Of a DNA stretch of 5,723 bases, positions 5,326 through 5,723 are shown piece after piece (within the stretch, counting starts at the first letter, position 1; the number at the start of each line of letters is the position of its first letter). The stretch covers positions 706,494 to 712,216 of the forward strand of contig CP070828.1 of the NCBI GenBank assembly GCA_020344715.1, in the 5' to 3' direction. The notes below the pieces were generated by a model. That model had not been told where the DNA came from, did no database searches, and saw only the letters and a program-made list of their open reading frames with translations. The DNA is from Candidatus Bathyarchaeota archaeon (GTDB lineage Archaea; Thermoproteota; Bathyarchaeia; Bathyarchaeales; Bathyarchaeaceae). Made by a program: the position numbers and the translations under genes.

Positions 5326-5652
5326 TTGAATATCACATAGTTATTGCGAAATTCCGCTGGATTCTGTTCTTTTCGTGGCAGTGCAGAAACTAACAAGTGT
5401 TACCCACAAAAGCTGTAAAATGTAGACAAAGGTTACCATTAGCTGTAGACCATTGTGTGGACCATTTAAACTGAGGCTAGGTGACTTCGCAGCTTTTTAA
5501 CAGCATCTTTTACACTTTCCCATTAATTGAGCGCGCGTGCAGAACCGTTTTCCTGAGGACGTTCGCACTAGTGAGGAATGAAAACGAAAGAATAATTTCG
5601 TGATTCTAATCTCACGGAAGTGACTAATTTCTCCTTTTCATGTGTGTGGCAT
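5318..5652. other. Non-coding convergent intergenic stretch
   Basis: About 335 bp between the peptidase stop and the presumed end of the right-hand minus-strand gene. I see no credible coding frame, tRNA, CRISPR repeat or IS end. It holds two GC tracts (5317-5325, 5531-5537), a T-rich patch (about 5364-5375, TGTTCTTTTCG) that could serve as an archaeal U-rich terminator for the peptidase, a loose direct repeat (AGACCATT 5447-5454 / GGACCATT 5459-5466), and the left arm of the 11-bp inverted repeat. A structured small RNA cannot be excluded but nothing specific supports one. Confidence 0.4.
5531..5537. repeat. (GC)n tract in the convergent intergenic region
   Basis: GCGCGCG followed by TGC, so alternation continues to 5540. 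It lies mid-spacer, away from both flanking stop codons. Confidence 0.5.
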
Positions 5653-5693
5653 TCAAGTTTCTCGTTTTAGCATGTTTACTAGCACTTCCGTGA
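5612..5693. repeat. Perfect 11-bp inverted repeat with 60-nt spacing
   Basis: TCACGGAAGTG (5612-5622) and its exact reverse complement CACTTCCGTGA (5683-5693). If a minus-strand gene ends at 5653, the right-hand arm lies in its last codons and the left arm just after its stop, so the mRNA could fold into a long stem-loop at its 3' end. It could be a processing or termination structure, or the ends of a small degenerate element. Confidence 0.5.
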
Positions 5694-5723
5694 ACTCACG
5701 TAATCGATCTATGTTAATGTGCT
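5653..5723 (-). CDS. Possible C-terminal tail of an unidentified protein, cut by the right edge
   Basis: On the minus strand one frame is open from the right edge to TGA at 5655-5653 and reads INIDRLREFTEVLVNMLKRE for most of its 22 codons. The peptide is a plausible amphipathic C-terminal helix, and the other two minus-strand frames meet stops almost at once. The stretch is too short for a family call. It would make the arrangement with the peptidase gene convergent. Moderate to low confidence, because 22 open codons can occur by chance. Confidence 0.35.
   Translation of the reverse strand, partial: HINIDRLREFTEVLVNMLKRET

Noticed and set aside
5578..5668. Second inverted match TCGTTTT/AAAACGA (5581-5587 and 5662-5668)
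   Set aside because: It is only seven bases, A/T-rich, and would cross the 11-bp stem rather than nest within it.
5318..5723. tRNA, CRISPR array or insertion-sequence end in the right-hand gap
   Set aside because: No T-loop GGTTCGA-type motif, no regularly spaced repeats, and no transposase remnant were seen; the single 11-bp inverted repeat is not enough.

Overview
The window looks archaeal, of moderate G+C. The signs are TATA-like boxes about 25 nt ahead of start codons or short leaders, a Y-family DNA polymerase of Dpo4/Dbh type that best fits a leaderless GTG start, frequent AGA/AGG arginine codons, and GTG/TTG starts with short Shine-Dalgarno (SD) motifs. The gene mix would suit a Bathyarchaeia-like or other TACK/Euryarchaeal lineage. 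That placement is inference, since there is no rRNA or tRNA to anchor it.

Layout. Positions 1-752 (minus) hold the N-terminal 250 codons of a DinB/Pol IV polymerase that runs off the left edge. Positions 906-1760 (minus) hold a 284-aa xylose-isomerase-like / endonuclease IV-like TIM barrel with a recognisable metal site. A 200-bp divergent spacer separates it from a compact plus-strand set at 1961-2998: three small proteins in the order DsrE (TusD), DsrF (TusC) and DsrH (TusB), the subunits of a sulfur-carrier heterohexamer. After 66 bp with a clear TATA box comes a 322-aa FAD/NAD(P)-dependent oxidoreductase of the thioredoxin reductase fold whose redox-active CxxC is absent (3065-4033). Next is a predicted exported caspase-fold cysteine peptidase of the C25 (gingipain-like) family (4157-5317). 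A 335-bp non-coding convergent stretch follows, and the last 71 bases probably hold the C-terminal tail of a minus-strand gene entering from the right.

How the genes may work together. DsrEFH should pass persulfide sulfur between carriers, for tRNA thiolation or for dissimilatory sulfur metabolism. No partner (TusA, DsrC/TusE, DsrAB, MnmA) is in the window. The neighbouring flavoprotein could supply reducing power from NADPH to an unknown acceptor, but it appears to have its own promoter, so a functional link is only suggested. The polymerase, TIM barrel and peptidase look like unrelated neighbours.

The main non-genic signals are: (GC)n or alternating purine/pyrimidine tracts in four of the five intergenic regions but not in the divergent spacer; an unusual cluster of exact short repeats in the 3' third of the TIM-barrel gene; a start-codon puzzle in the peptidase, where the best SD and signal peptide point to an ACG codon; and an 11-bp inverted repeat near the right edge. 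I see no mobile element, CRISPR array, tRNA or rRNA.
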